DNA of 40,079 nt from Microcaldota archaeon. GTDB lineage: Archaea; Micrarchaeota; Micrarchaeia; Micrarchaeales; Micrarchaeaceae. Below the pieces are notes generated by a model that worked only from the letters and a program-made list of their open reading frames with translations, ran no database searches and had not been told where the DNA came from. The stretch spans positions 1 to 40,079 of the forward strand of contig JAKAVF010000022.1 in assembly GCA_021827605.1 (NCBI GenBank), read 5' to 3'. Below are positions 1 to 7,862 of the stretch, piece by piece; position 1 is the first letter of the stretch; every line of letters begins with the position of its first letter. The position numbers were made by a program, and so were the translations under genes.

Positions 1-1
1 G

Positions 2-1087
2 ATCTCTACAAGCAAAACCTTATTCAATCTAACAGACGGAGAGGCGCCGGAACTAAGCCCCACATACGGGCAGTACGACAGCGGAGCGAACGTATTCCTC
101 GTTTATGCGAACGGCACAGACAACGGAATACTCAACCTCAGCGCAGACGCGCACGCGACTCAGGCATCCGTGGCGCTGACGACTGGCACAGGACCCGCAA
201 TCGCAATATCGACTACAGCGTCGACCAACGCAATACAATGGGCGGGCTTCAAACTTGGCCGGATTCGATATATACTGAACGGGTTCATATATCCAACACA
301 AACCGCACAAATCACAGGTCTCGGCGGGGAGATGGAGCTCACGCCCCAGGGATACATCTTCGGTGCAGGCTCTGGTGCTGGCGGCACACTCGCTTCCATA
401 TCAAGAGCGCTCACGACGACGATAACGACGCTTGCAAGCGGAGGCACCGCAGCGGCGAACGCATGGAAATATCTCCAGGCTATATATAATAATGGAGCGA
501 TGAACGCAACTGTCGGCACAGCTGTCCTGCAGAAGACGCAGTCGGTCACGGCAACAGACAACACCTTTACGGGAAATTCGGTTGGCATAGCCGTTTCTGA
601 CACATCAGCTGGCTCCAACCTCGCGTACTATGAGTACTTCTATGCGCACTCATACCCGATGGGCAACACGCAGCCCAGCGCCACGTTCGGCACAATAGAG
701 TTTATACCTCCTCCTGCATCAGGCACGTGCACAATAAGCCTTAGCAGCAGTCTGATAAGTTTCGGCTCTATCGCAACTATGGCCAACACCGCTACGTCGA
801 ACCTCATAGTAGATACGGATTCAGGCAGCGTAGCCTCGAACATAATGGTAGAGGGCGGCAACTGGATATCCGGAAGCAACAGCTTCCTCCCAGAGAATAC
901 CCTCTGGAATCCTACAACATCAGCATCGTACATAGGCAATGCAGTGCAGCCTATCCCAAACCTCGTCGACACTAAAATAAAGATAACTGCGGGCAACACA
1001 GGAAACATCTACTTCGGTGTCGGCGTCCCGTCAGCGCAAGCGGCAGGATCCTACTCCCAGAATATAATACTGGAGAATTTGTGCTAG
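2..1087 (+). CDS. Surface/secreted protein, 5'-truncated, with C-terminal Cys-bracketed module
   Basis: The frame is open from the first bases of the window to TAG at 1085-1087, so the true start lies upstream. A GTG at 170 is only an internal codon, since the 56 codons before it read as coding. The visible ~360 residues are rich in Ser, Thr, Asn, Gly and Ala and almost free of Lys, as in archaeal secreted or S-layer-like proteins. The first ~240 residues look beta-rich and possibly lectin-like; I do not recognise the family. The last ~119 residues (728-1084) start and end with Cys and carry the motifs GGNWISGSN, ENTLWNPTTSASY, YFGVGVP and SQNIILENLC. The same module occurs twice in each of the next two genes, so the three are paralogues. 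Surface location is inferred from composition. Function unknown. Confidence 0.8.
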   Translation: MSTSKTLFNLTDGEAPELSPTYGQYDSGANVFLVYANGTDNGILNLSADAHATQASVALTTGTGPAIAISTTASTNAIQWAGFKLGRIRYILNGFIYPTQTAQITGLGGEMELTPQGYIFGAGSGAGGTLASISRALTTTITTLASGGTAAANAWKYLQAIYNNGAMNATVGTAVLQKTQSVTATDNTFTGNSVGIAVSDTSAGSNLAYYEYFYAHSYPMGNTQPSATFGTIEFIPPPASGTCTISLSSSLISFGSIATMANTATSNLIVDTDSGSVASNIMVEGGNWISGSNSFLPENTLWNPTTSASYIGNAVQPIPNLVDTKIKITAGNTGNIYFGVGVPSAQAAGSYSQNIILENLC

Positions 1088-1130
1088 CGGTATTCCGCTA
1101 ATTACAGAAATGGAAGGGAAATACACATAT

Positions 1131-1140
1131 ATTTATAAAT
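1131..1140 (+). promoter_or_regulatory. TATA box for the gene at 1168
   Basis: ATTTATAAAT lies about 32 nt before the GTG at 1168. An archaeal initiation site ~26 nt after the TATA centre falls near 1162, giving an almost leaderless transcript. This supports GTG 1168 as the start. Confidence 0.65.
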
Positions 1141-1167
1141 GTATTCTCAATAGTAAATAGTGAGAAC

Positions 1168-2151
1168 GTGAACGTAATAAACGTCACGGCGAAAAGGATG
1201 ACCAGCCTAGTCGCCGCAATAATGGTAACATTCACCCTAGCATTCGCATTTTATGGGATTAACCTCGCCGGTGCGACTTCATCGCCAAGCAATGTTGTTG
1301 CATCGCTCAGCGTACAGAGCACCTGCCTAATAAGCGCCCCGAGCAACACCGCTATCAACTTCGGAAACCTTAACCCGACGCAGTCTTACTCCGCGACCAA
1401 TGCAGTAACATTCACGGACAACGGTGGCAATGCGCCAGCAAACATACTCGTAGCAGGCTCAAACATGATATCCGGAAGCAACAACTTCTATGTAACCAAT
1501 ACTCTCTGGTCTCCGACCAGCGCCGGCAGCACCACACCGCTTACTTTATACACAGGGCTTGCAAGCCTCGTTGACACGCTGATACAGATACCTGCTCCAT
1601 CGAGCTCCAATCCGGCAACAACCAATACAATATACTTCGGAATTGACATACCCGCAGGAACTCCTGCCGGAGTCTACACGCAGAACATAGTATATGGATA
1701 TACGTGCAACGGGGGACCGGCGAATGCGATAGCAACCAATACGGTAGCAACTGCAAATGTCCAGACAGCATGCTTCATAAGCCTGAATACAGGAACGATA
1801 GACTTTGGCACTCTCAGTCCAAATGGAAACGTCCCGACCGCAAACCAGATCATAGATACTGATCAGGGGGGCAACATCGCTGCGAACATACTTGTAGAGG
1901 GCGGCAACTGGATATCCGGAAGCAACAACTTCCTCCCAGAGAACACGCTCTGGAACCCGACTACTTCCGCATCGTATGTAGGGAATGCGCTTAGCGCAAT
2001 ACCTACGGTTACAGACACCCACATCCAGATAGCAGCAGGCACAATATCATCGCCGAATCCGGCTGCAAGCATATACTTCGGAGTAGGGGTACCTGCAGGC
2101 CAGGTAGCCGGCGCATACACCCAGAACATAATACTTGAGAATCTGTGCTGA
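1168..2151 (+). CDS. Secreted surface protein with two Cys-bracketed modules
   Basis: A 327-residue protein. The first ~40 residues form a signal peptide or anchor: basic start, a hydrophobic run (LVAAIMVTFTLAFAFYGINL), then a likely cleavage site around AGATSS. Two copies of the shared module follow, at roughly residues 53-180 and 202-327, each bracketed by Cys. An AT/NV-rich connector separates them. Almost no charged residues occur after the signal peptide, as expected for an acid- or surface-exposed protein. GTG 1168 was chosen because it sits ~30 nt after a TATA box; ATG 1198 is an alternative that still keeps the hydrophobic segment. The gene follows a paralogue (81 nt gap) and abuts the next paralogue. 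Function unknown; a structural cell-surface or filament-like role is inference. Confidence 0.85.
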   Translation: MNVINVTAKRMTSLVAAIMVTFTLAFAFYGINLAGATSSPSNVVASLSVQSTCLISAPSNTAINFGNLNPTQSYSATNAVTFTDNGGNAPANILVAGSNMISGSNNFYVTNTLWSPTSAGSTTPLTLYTGLASLVDTLIQIPAPSSSNPATTNTIYFGIDIPAGTPAGVYTQNIVYGYTCNGGPANAIATNTVATANVQTACFISLNTGTIDFGTLSPNGNVPTANQIIDTDQGGNIAANILVEGGNWISGSNNFLPENTLWNPTTSASYVGNALSAIPTVTDTHIQIAAGTISSPNPAASIYFGVGVPAGQVAGAYTQNIILENLC

Positions 2152-2153
2152 AG

Positions 2154-3140
2154 ATGAGACGCGATAATAGAGGCAAAACCGCATTCACAATATTCATCGC
2201 CAGCATAGCCGCTATAGCTTTCATCTCCCTCTTTGCATTCGACTCGATACTATCAAACGCAAGCACAGCGTCAACGAACGTGATAGCCAGCGCTACAGTG
2301 AATTCGGTATGCATTATGAGCATAAGCAATACGGCGATAGACTTTGGGCTCGTGTCTCCTACCGTCTCCACAGCGACATCGAACATAGTTGCGATAATAG
2401 ATACCGGAGGCAACGCGCCAGCCAACGTTCTAGTGGCAGGCGGGAATTGGATCTTCGGAAGCAACAGCTTCTACGTCGCAAACACGCTCTGGAACCCGAC
2501 CAGCGCATCGGCTGGAGTCGGCAACGCACTCGCGCTTTACACAGGGCTTACAAGCCTTGTTGACACGTTCATACAGGTGCCTGCACCAACGCTCTCCGTA
2601 CCAACAACCTATAACAACATCTACTTCGGTGTCGGAATCCCTGGCGGCACTCCCGCAGGAATCTACACCCAGAACATAGTTTATGGTTACAACTGCGGAG
2701 CAGGAGCCGTCCCAATCGCCACCAACACCGTAGCTACGGTCAATGTCCCCAGCACGTGCTTCATAGGCGTCAGTGCAAACACCATAAACTTTGGCACGAT
2801 AAATCCTGGCGCAAATGTTCCAACAGACAAGCAGATTACAGTACAGGATCCTGGCGGAAACATAGCGGCGAACATACTTGTGGACGGCGGAAACTGGATA
2901 TCCGGAAGCAACAACTTCGGAGTAGCAAACACACTCTGGGACACATCCAACGATGTGACTTATATAGGAAACGCGCTGAAGCTCGCGCCTGGTGGACTCA
3001 CCGATACGATGCTGCAGACTCCTGCGCCGACTCAATCCAATCCTACGACATCGAACAATATCTACTTCGGCCTTGGAATCCCAGCTGGAGCAGTGGCCGG
3101 CGCTTACACTCAGAACATTATAATAGAGAACTCGTGCTGA
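2154..3140 (+). CDS. Secreted surface protein with two Cys-bracketed modules (paralogue)
   Basis: 328 residues from ATG 2154, which is 3 nt after the previous stop; GTG 2145, overlapping that stop, is an alternative that adds three residues. The N-terminus is basic (MRRDNRGK) followed by a hydrophobic stretch (TIFIASIAAIAFISLFAF) and a likely cleavage site near SNAST. Two module copies follow (DNA 2310-2696 and 2757-3137), each starting and ending with Cys, with GGNWIFGSN and GGNWISGSN motifs. The order signal peptide-module-module is the same as in the previous gene, so the pair arose by tandem duplication. The lack of a promoter-sized gap suggests cotranscription with the gene at 1168. Function unknown. 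Confidence 0.85.
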   Translation: MRRDNRGKTAFTIFIASIAAIAFISLFAFDSILSNASTASTNVIASATVNSVCIMSISNTAIDFGLVSPTVSTATSNIVAIIDTGGNAPANVLVAGGNWIFGSNSFYVANTLWNPTSASAGVGNALALYTGLTSLVDTFIQVPAPTLSVPTTYNNIYFGVGIPGGTPAGIYTQNIVYGYNCGAGAVPIATNTVATVNVPSTCFIGVSANTINFGTINPGANVPTDKQITVQDPGGNIAANILVDGGNWISGSNNFGVANTLWDTSNDVTYIGNALKLAPGGLTDTMLQTPAPTQSNPTTSNNIYFGLGIPAGAVAGAYTQNIIIENSC

Positions 3141-3145
3141 GTAAC

Positions 3146-3155
3146 TAAATTTAAA
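3146..3155 (+). promoter_or_regulatory. TATA box for the gene at 3189
   Basis: An AATTTAAATA-like element a few nt after the preceding stop, ~38-40 nt before GTG 3189. It suggests that this gene has its own promoter separate from the surface-protein pair. Confidence 0.5.
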
Positions 3156-3188
3156 TACTCTTGCAACGATAGATTAACGACGGAAACG

Positions 3189-3917
3189 GTGTTTTCCATA
3201 GGAAATGAAATGAGGGCGATCGGTTTATTCGCAGTCTTCGCACTTCTGGTGCTGCCTAGCATCACGCATTCGCAGATAGGAGAGCGCGCAGGCCCTCTGC
3301 AATTCAACGTCTCAATAGGCGGAAACGAAACAATCCCATGGACAATATTCAACAACGGGAACTCGACAGTCTATTTCATAACCTACGTAGGCGCGCTGCA
3401 GCAGTCCGACAACCAGATCACGCCTACTATAGTGCTCAATCCTGCAAACGGGAGCATAGCAGCGCATTCATCCGTAAACATAAATGTAACCGTCTACATG
3501 CCAGCGCAGAACAAGCCTGGCATAGGTTCGTGGAGCTCAATCCTCCAGGTGATACAGACAAGCAACCAGACAGCATCCGGCGGCAGTGCTGTGATAATGG
3601 CTGGTCTTGCGAAGGCGATGGACATAGTCTCCAAGCTGCCTCCGCCGACAACAACTACTGTTCCTGTAACGATAGCGCAGTCAGAGAGCATATTCCCGCT
3701 CGGCAGCGCCACTATCGCGATAATCATTGCACTCATTGCGCTTGGAGCCGCAGGATACATGCTATCGAAGCGCAAGAAGCGTGCTGCTAAGAGGAGACCC
3801 TCCGCGAAGCGCGCAAGAAAGAGGCCATCTGCAAGGCGCTCTTCTGCAAGGAGGCGCAGCGCATCACGCGCAAGGAGCGCCTCAAGGACCGTAAAAAGAA
3901 GGAGAAGGAAGCGCTGA
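3189..3917 (+). CDS. Type I membrane protein with protamine-like cytoplasmic tail
   Basis: 242 residues from GTG 3189; ATG 3210 is an alternative start. Order of parts: signal peptide (GLFAVFALLVLPSITHS); an extracellular beta-rich region of ~130 residues with several N-glycosylation sequons (NVS, NET, NST, NGS, NVT, NQT); a short PPPTTTTVPV stalk; one membrane helix (ATIAIIIALIALGAAGYML); then a ~48-residue tail made almost only of Arg, Lys, Ser and Ala, ending in RRRRKR. The tail is like histone H1 C-termini or protamines. By the positive-inside rule it would be cytoplasmic. It lies just after the three surface-protein genes, so an envelope role is likely. No enzymatic motif is visible. A tail that contacts DNA, RNA or acidic lipids is inference. 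Confidence 0.8.
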   Translation: MFSIGNEMRAIGLFAVFALLVLPSITHSQIGERAGPLQFNVSIGGNETIPWTIFNNGNSTVYFITYVGALQQSDNQITPTIVLNPANGSIAAHSSVNINVTVYMPAQNKPGIGSWSSILQVIQTSNQTASGGSAVIMAGLAKAMDIVSKLPPPTTTTVPVTIAQSESIFPLGSATIAIIIALIALGAAGYMLSKRKKRAAKRRPSAKRARKRPSARRSSARRRSASRARSASRTVKRRRRKR

Positions 3918-3972
3918 CTCCGGCTTCTTCCAACGTTTTCTCAAAAGGATCAGGCTGCATACCCGCTTCAAA

Positions 3973-4155
3973 ATGGTAAAAAGCATGAGGCAGTCCGAAT
4001 CGGGACTGCCGTCAAAGAAGGATTATCTCTTTCTTCTTTTCTTTGGGTCCTTCCTTGCTGTCTTTCTTTTTACTCTTTTTGCCATTTTTACCACTGATGA
4101 TGTAACACTGCGAATTTATTTAAAAGGGCGCACCCGATGCGCGAACAAGAAGTAA
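3973..4155 (+). CDS. Doubtful 60-residue single-pass membrane ORF
   Basis: A 60-codon frame with one very hydrophobic segment (YLFLLFFGSFLAVFLFTLF) encoded by a pyrimidine-rich tract. It may be coding, but the same DNA looks like a transcription-termination region (hairpin followed by T-runs), and a TATA-like TTTATTTAAAAG lies inside its 3' part (4116-4127). No start signal is evident. Treat as unproven. Confidence 0.22.
   Translation: MVKSMRQSESGLPSKKDYLFLLFFGSFLAVFLFTLFAIFTTDDVTLRIYLKGRTRCANKK
3991..4090 (+). terminator. Hairpin plus T-rich tracts after the membrane protein gene
   Basis: CAGTCC (3991-3996) pairs with GGACTG (4003-4008) across a 6-nt loop. Long T/C-rich runs follow at 4026-4090. 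Archaeal termination is driven mainly by T-tracts, so the region 3918-4179 is read here mostly as a termination and spacer region between converging transcription units. Confidence 0.4.
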
Positions 4156-4179
4156 AACATTCCTGAAAATTTCCTTTTC

Positions 4180-5235
4180 TCACTTTTGGATGAGATATCC
4201 TTTGCTGTATCGCCTTATCGATGCATATTCCTTGCTTATGTCGCCGCTGCTTATCGGGAGCATTCCAAGAAGAGGCCGGCCAAGCTCTCCGTATTCCACT
4301 TCGGTCGGAGCGAGGCTGCCCATAAGCTTCTTGTACGCCTGCACTACATACTTGTACGACTTACTGAAGTTGTCGAACACTCCGATTGCGAATGAATCGT
4401 ATGTGCCGACAAGCGACATCTTCAGGATATACCTGCTTATGAGCGGATTCCTCTCGTCCTTTGTGAAAAGCAGCCGAGAGTAGCTGCTGGCTCTTGAGTG
4501 AGACTCGGACGGCACATATTTCGCAAACAGCGACATGAAAGATGCGCTTTCCCGCATTTCCATCGCGATGGTGAACCTCTTTATGTACTTCTTCTTCAGC
4601 AGTTCGTTGAACTGGTATATACAGGTCTTGTAGTTCATATTCATTCTCTTAGCCAGCTCCTTCAATGAGATGCGTGAATCAGTATTGAGCAGCATCAGCA
4701 TTTTCTTATCACGTTCCGGTATCCTCGTCCTCTGCAGTATCTCGTTTCTGACCGGGATGTGTCCGAGCCTGGTGAATACTATCTGCGACTGCTCCCACTT
4801 CATCCCATACTTCTGCATCAGCTCGCTCCTCATATCCCTGTCCCAGTTCGCATAATCCCTGAACGATGTCGAATTGGAATAGATGAGGAGGTCATAACTT
4901 CCCTTCTTTACCGGAACGACGAGCTGCGGTATATAGGACTTCCTGAAAAGATTACAGAGAACTGCAGTGCTCGGCCTCCTCCTGAACTTCACAAGGGTAA
5001 TGTGCGGGTTGTTAAGCCCGATTCTAGTCTTGCTTATGTTGATGGTGTAGCTGATTCCGAATTCCTGCTCTATCCTTTTGAGGCGTTTCGCAACGCTCCT
5101 CCTTGAGAGATGGAGCTCCCTTGCCATCTCGGTGAGCGTAATCCTGGAGTTCTCCGACAGCATGCGAAGTATCCTTCTCGTTACTATGCTGTAGCGCCTG
5201 TTGAACTCACACTCCACAGAACCAATGTCTATCAT
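4180..5235 (-). CDS. Lrp/AsnC-type transcriptional regulator with two winged-helix segments
   Basis: 351 residues from ATG 5235 (MIDIGSVECEF). Residues ~15-65 form an AsnC-type helix-turn-helix (ILRMLSENSRITLTEMAREL, then a basic recognition helix with RRSVAKRLKRI). A second one occurs near residues 175-215 (MLMLLNTDSRISLKELAKRM). The segments after each HTH are mixed alpha/beta, as in effector/dimerisation domains. Two consecutive HTH units in one chain are known among archaeal Lrp-like proteins. The frame is open further upstream, but ATG 5235 sits ~25 nt after a TATA-like ATTTATTTCT, which favours the short form. The gene diverges from the HAD-CoaB-methyltransferase operon and may control it; that is inference from position. 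Confidence 0.8.
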   Translation of the reverse strand: MIDIGSVECEFNRRYSIVTRRILRMLSENSRITLTEMARELHLSRRSVAKRLKRIEQEFGISYTINISKTRIGLNNPHITLVKFRRRPSTAVLCNLFRKSYIPQLVVPVKKGSYDLLIYSNSTSFRDYANWDRDMRSELMQKYGMKWEQSQIVFTRLGHIPVRNEILQRTRIPERDKKMLMLLNTDSRISLKELAKRMNMNYKTCIYQFNELLKKKYIKRFTIAMEMRESASFMSLFAKYVPSESHSRASSYSRLLFTKDERNPLISRYILKMSLVGTYDSFAIGVFDNFSKSYKYVVQAYKKLMGSLAPTEVEYGELGRPLLGMLPISSGDISKEYASIRRYSKGYLIQK

Positions 5236-5354
5236 GATTACTTCTTTCCCAGTTAGAAATAAATGCCTATCCCAAAAGTCTAATAAAATATTGAAAAATG
5301 ACCAAAAATGATATCCATAACTTTTTGGACAGCCATAGTATAAATGGTGAGAAA

Positions 5355-5990
5355 ATGATAGCAGGCATTCAATTGGCGGGGAAGGGGAGTTATGTGAGGG
5401 AGCCGGCAATGCAGCAGCTAAGGACGCCGCTTAACCAGAACGGCACAAAGACAAACCTTGCAATAGTAGACGTCGATGGCACGCTAGTCTTCGTAACAGA
5501 GGCGAAAAGGCGTGCAGACACCGAGGTGTTTGGAAGGTCGCTAACGAGACCGGAATTCGAGATTCAGCCAAAGGAGCTTAAGAGGCGATCTTACGACCTT
5601 GTAGCTACGAAGTACAAGGACCTGCTTGTGCCAAACAAGTTGCTTGTCGAAATGCTCAATAGGAAGAGGGAGCAGGGAGTGGTGGTGGCTGTGCTTACTG
5701 GCAGGTGGAAGCACATGGAGGAGCAGACCAGGGAGACGCTGCAGAAGATAGGCCTCGAGTTCGACTGGCTCTTCACCAACCCAGATGGGAACGTGAAAGA
5801 TGAGGAATTCAAGATGGGGCTTCTTCCGCAGTTGGCAGTCGGATTCGAGTCCATAGATGTGTATGAGGACAAGGAGGACAATATCCACTTCTTCAAGAGG
5901 AAGACGGATACTAGGTTCAGCTTCCACATAGTGAGGCCTGAGGGGATGCTGCGGATATGCAGCGGCTACATTCCGCTGAGGGTGGGATGA
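5355..5990 (+). CDS. HAD-superfamily phosphatase/hydrolase
   Basis: Motif I is DVDGTL (nucleophile Asp plus acid/base Asp), motif II is the Thr of VLTGRW, and the acidic motif IV is VYEDKEDN, so the catalytic set of a magnesium-dependent HAD hydrolase is present. A basic segment containing KRRADTEVFG and a cap-like helical insertion lie between motifs I and II. The substrate cannot be told from sequence. ATG 5355 follows a GGTGA ribosome-binding site at 5346-5350; ATG 5298 is an in-frame alternative that sits too close to a TATA-like element at 5279-5291, and ATG 5412 is a shorter option. The stop codon overlaps the next start (ATGA at 5987-5990), so it is translationally coupled to the CoaB-like gene. 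A phosphatase role in nucleotide or cofactor metabolism is inference. Confidence 0.8.
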   Translation: MIAGIQLAGKGSYVREPAMQQLRTPLNQNGTKTNLAIVDVDGTLVFVTEAKRRADTEVFGRSLTRPEFEIQPKELKRRSYDLVATKYKDLLVPNKLLVEMLNRKREQGVVVAVLTGRWKHMEEQTRETLQKIGLEFDWLFTNPDGNVKDEEFKMGLLPQLAVGFESIDVYEDKEDNIHFFKRKTDTRFSFHIVRPEGMLRICSGYIPLRVG

Positions 5991-7105
5991 TGGCTGGTGA
6001 GAGAAGGATCCTGATAACTGGGGGAGCGGTTCCTGTCTACATAGACGACATGCGCATCCTGTCGAATGGCGCGAAGGGAGGGCAGTCTGCGGAATACGCT
6101 GACATATTCGCAAGGAAGGGCTACACTGTCACCTACCTCACGGCGCAGGCTGCGATTCTACCAAAGGAGAAAAGGGTGAATGTAGTCTACTACAATGGAT
6201 TCGATGACTATCGAGAAAAGGTAATCGCGATTTCGAAGGAGAGCGACCTTGTGGTGCTGTCAGCTGCGGTCGCCAACTTCATGAGGAAGGGAGGCCGCTA
6301 CAAAGGGAAGATAAACCCAAATGCGGAGGGAGAGCTGGTCCTCAGGCTGGTACCTACTCCAAAGGTAATAAACGAGGTGAAGAAGGTGAATCCTGGCTGC
6401 TGCCTAGTTGGATTCAAGCTGATGAGCAGAGCAAGCAGGGATGAGCTCATCGATGGAGCATGGAAAGTGATGCGGAACGCTAGGGCAGACCTAGTAATCG
6501 CCAATGACAGGCAGGAGCTGATGAGGAAGCTCATCCTTGCAAAGGATAAATCATTCAGAGAGGTAGGGAACCTCGAAGGTGCTGCGGATTTCATCGAGCA
6601 GATTGCGAATGACAAGCACTTCAGGACAAAGGTTTCTGGTGGAAGCCTTTCTAAGCACGCCGCTGTGGCGAAGGCATGCCAAGATCTCGCAGAAAGGAAC
6701 AGCAGGAAGTTTGTTTCTTGGGGAGATGGCTCAGAGAGAAGGTTTGGCTGCATAGCAATGCGCTCCAATGGCGGAATGGTGATAAGCCCAAGAGAGAAGG
6801 ACACCCCTAAAACGAAGTGGAAATGGGTCTTGGTCAGGGATGTGGATCCACGAGGGATGCGAATCCATGCAGCTGGCGGAAAAGCCTCGCTCAACACTCC
6901 ACTTCTTTGGAATGTTTTTAGGAAAAACAGAGACGCAGCCTACATAATCCACTATCACAGGCAAAGGAAGGGCCTTCCAACCGTTGGCTGGGCTCCTCCT
7001 GGGACGCTAAGGGAGTATAACCTTGCAAGGAAGGGCTCGTTCAATGTATTCGGCCACGGCGCAATCGAAATATATGACAAGAAGGGTGATTTGCTTGTTG
7101 AATAG
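5987..7105 (+). CDS. CoaB-like (phosphopantothenate-cysteine ligase) domain fused to class II aldolase-like domain
   Basis: 372 residues. Residues ~1-210 match the DFP/CoaB ligase fold: ILITGGAVPVYIDDMRILSN nucleotide-binding start, SAAVANF, KGKIN, PTPKVINEV, LVGFKL and ADLVIANDRQE. CoaB joins phosphopantothenate and Cys in coenzyme A synthesis; the flavoprotein CoaC decarboxylase half is absent. Residues ~220-372 look like a class II aldolase/adducin domain: SKHAAVAKACQDLAERN, the zinc-type IIHYH motif and FGHGAIEIY. The position of the catalytic Glu of fuculose-phosphate aldolases (PSSE) seems to read ASLN, so aldol chemistry is doubtful. The start ATG 5987 overlaps the upstream stop. The downstream methyltransferase begins inside the 3' end. 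CoaB activity is likely; the role of the fused domain is unknown. Confidence 0.75.
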   Translation: MMAGERRILITGGAVPVYIDDMRILSNGAKGGQSAEYADIFARKGYTVTYLTAQAAILPKEKRVNVVYYNGFDDYREKVIAISKESDLVVLSAAVANFMRKGGRYKGKINPNAEGELVLRLVPTPKVINEVKKVNPGCCLVGFKLMSRASRDELIDGAWKVMRNARADLVIANDRQELMRKLILAKDKSFREVGNLEGAADFIEQIANDKHFRTKVSGGSLSKHAAVAKACQDLAERNSRKFVSWGDGSERRFGCIAMRSNGGMVISPREKDTPKTKWKWVLVRDVDPRGMRIHAAGGKASLNTPLLWNVFRKNRDAAYIIHYHRQRKGLPTVGWAPPGTLREYNLARKGSFNVFGHGAIEIYDKKGDLLVE

Positions 7106-7739
7106 CTGCTACAAAAGTGGGAATTACGACGTGCTCTATGCAAGATACCTGAAGAACGCATCGCAGCTTACCAACCAGATAAGGATAGACAGGCGCATGA
7201 GCTATGTTGACCTCTGCGGTGGAACCGGTGCGGTATCGAGGGAACTGGTCAAGAAGGGTGCGGCAGACATAACCGTCGTAGACCTTAACCGGAATATGTT
7301 GAAGCATGCACCAGTCGGCATCAAGCGGGTAGTCGCCAATGCAGAGGAGTGGAAACCGGAAAGGAGATACGATGCGGTATTCTGCAGGCAGGCAATCACT
7401 TATTTAAATCTCGAAAGGCTGGAAAAGGTTATCGACAGCGCACTGAAGCCCAGCGGCGTCTTTGTTTTCAATCTCATCTGCACAGAAAAGAGCACGATTG
7501 CATCGTTTGACCGGAAGGCTTACGAACTCAATGGAAAGAGGTACCAAGAGATGACCTTAATCCTCTTCGGAAGGGCATATCACTTCCAGCACTCAGAAAA
7601 AGACGGCATAGATCTCACATCATTCAGAATGTACGGTAGGAGCGATATCAAATCCGCCTTCAGGAACTGGGACATAAATGTAAACCGTGGCCCGAAGGCG
7701 ATGTACTTCGTATTGAGGAGGAAGCGCAAGAGGGATTAA
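7074..7739 (+). CDS. Class I SAM-dependent methyltransferase
   Basis: 221 residues from ATG 7074, which overlaps the upstream gene by 32 nt. TTG 7095 or 7098, preceded by GGTGAT, are plausible alternative starts. Motif I VDLCGGTGAVSREL is the SAM-binding glycine loop, VVDLNRNML carries the acidic ribose-binding residue, and YDAVFCRQAITYL fits motif IV, followed by LKPSGVFVFN. This is the UbiE/small-molecule methyltransferase layout, with a C-terminal region rich in beta strands. It ends the operon begun by the HAD hydrolase and the CoaB-aldolase fusion, so it may act in the same small-molecule pathway. Substrate unknown. Confidence 0.8.
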   Translation: MTRRVICLLNSCYKSGNYDVLYARYLKNASQLTNQIRIDRRMSYVDLCGGTGAVSRELVKKGAADITVVDLNRNMLKHAPVGIKRVVANAEEWKPERRYDAVFCRQAITYLNLERLEKVIDSALKPSGVFVFNLICTEKSTIASFDRKAYELNGKRYQEMTLILFGRAYHFQHSEKDGIDLTSFRMYGRSDIKSAFRNWDINVNRGPKAMYFVLRRKRKRD

Positions 7740-7862
7740 ACTGATTGCAATTGACGTGTTGGTCACCATAGCGGTTGCTGCAGTGGCACCAGCACATGCA
7801 ATCGCATATAGCCAAAACCCATTAATAAAAGCAATGATGTGAGCACCCAAAATCTGCGCATC

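Larger units (their letters stand above)
728..3137 (+). repeat. Five copies of a ~120-130-residue Cys-to-Cys protein module over three genes
   Basis: Copies lie at 728-1084, 1324-1707, 1771-2148, 2310-2696 and 2757-3137. Each begins at a Cys followed by an IxFG strand, has a central GGNWISGSN/GGNWIFGSN-type motif and an NTLW motif, then IYFGxGxP and YTQNI, and closes with a Cys. The DNA is also closely related: 848-911 and 1893-1956 are nearly identical. The terminal cysteines could form one intradomain disulphide. The start (CxIS...FG) and end (AGxYTQNI) resemble the general layout of Ig-like/pilin-type beta-sandwich domains such as spore-coat-U or WxL domains, but that is only an analogy. 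Confidence 0.85.

Noticed and set aside
4759-5106. Forward frames inside the Lrp-like regulator region.
   Set aside because: They overlap the whole reverse-strand coding frame, which has clear HTH motifs.
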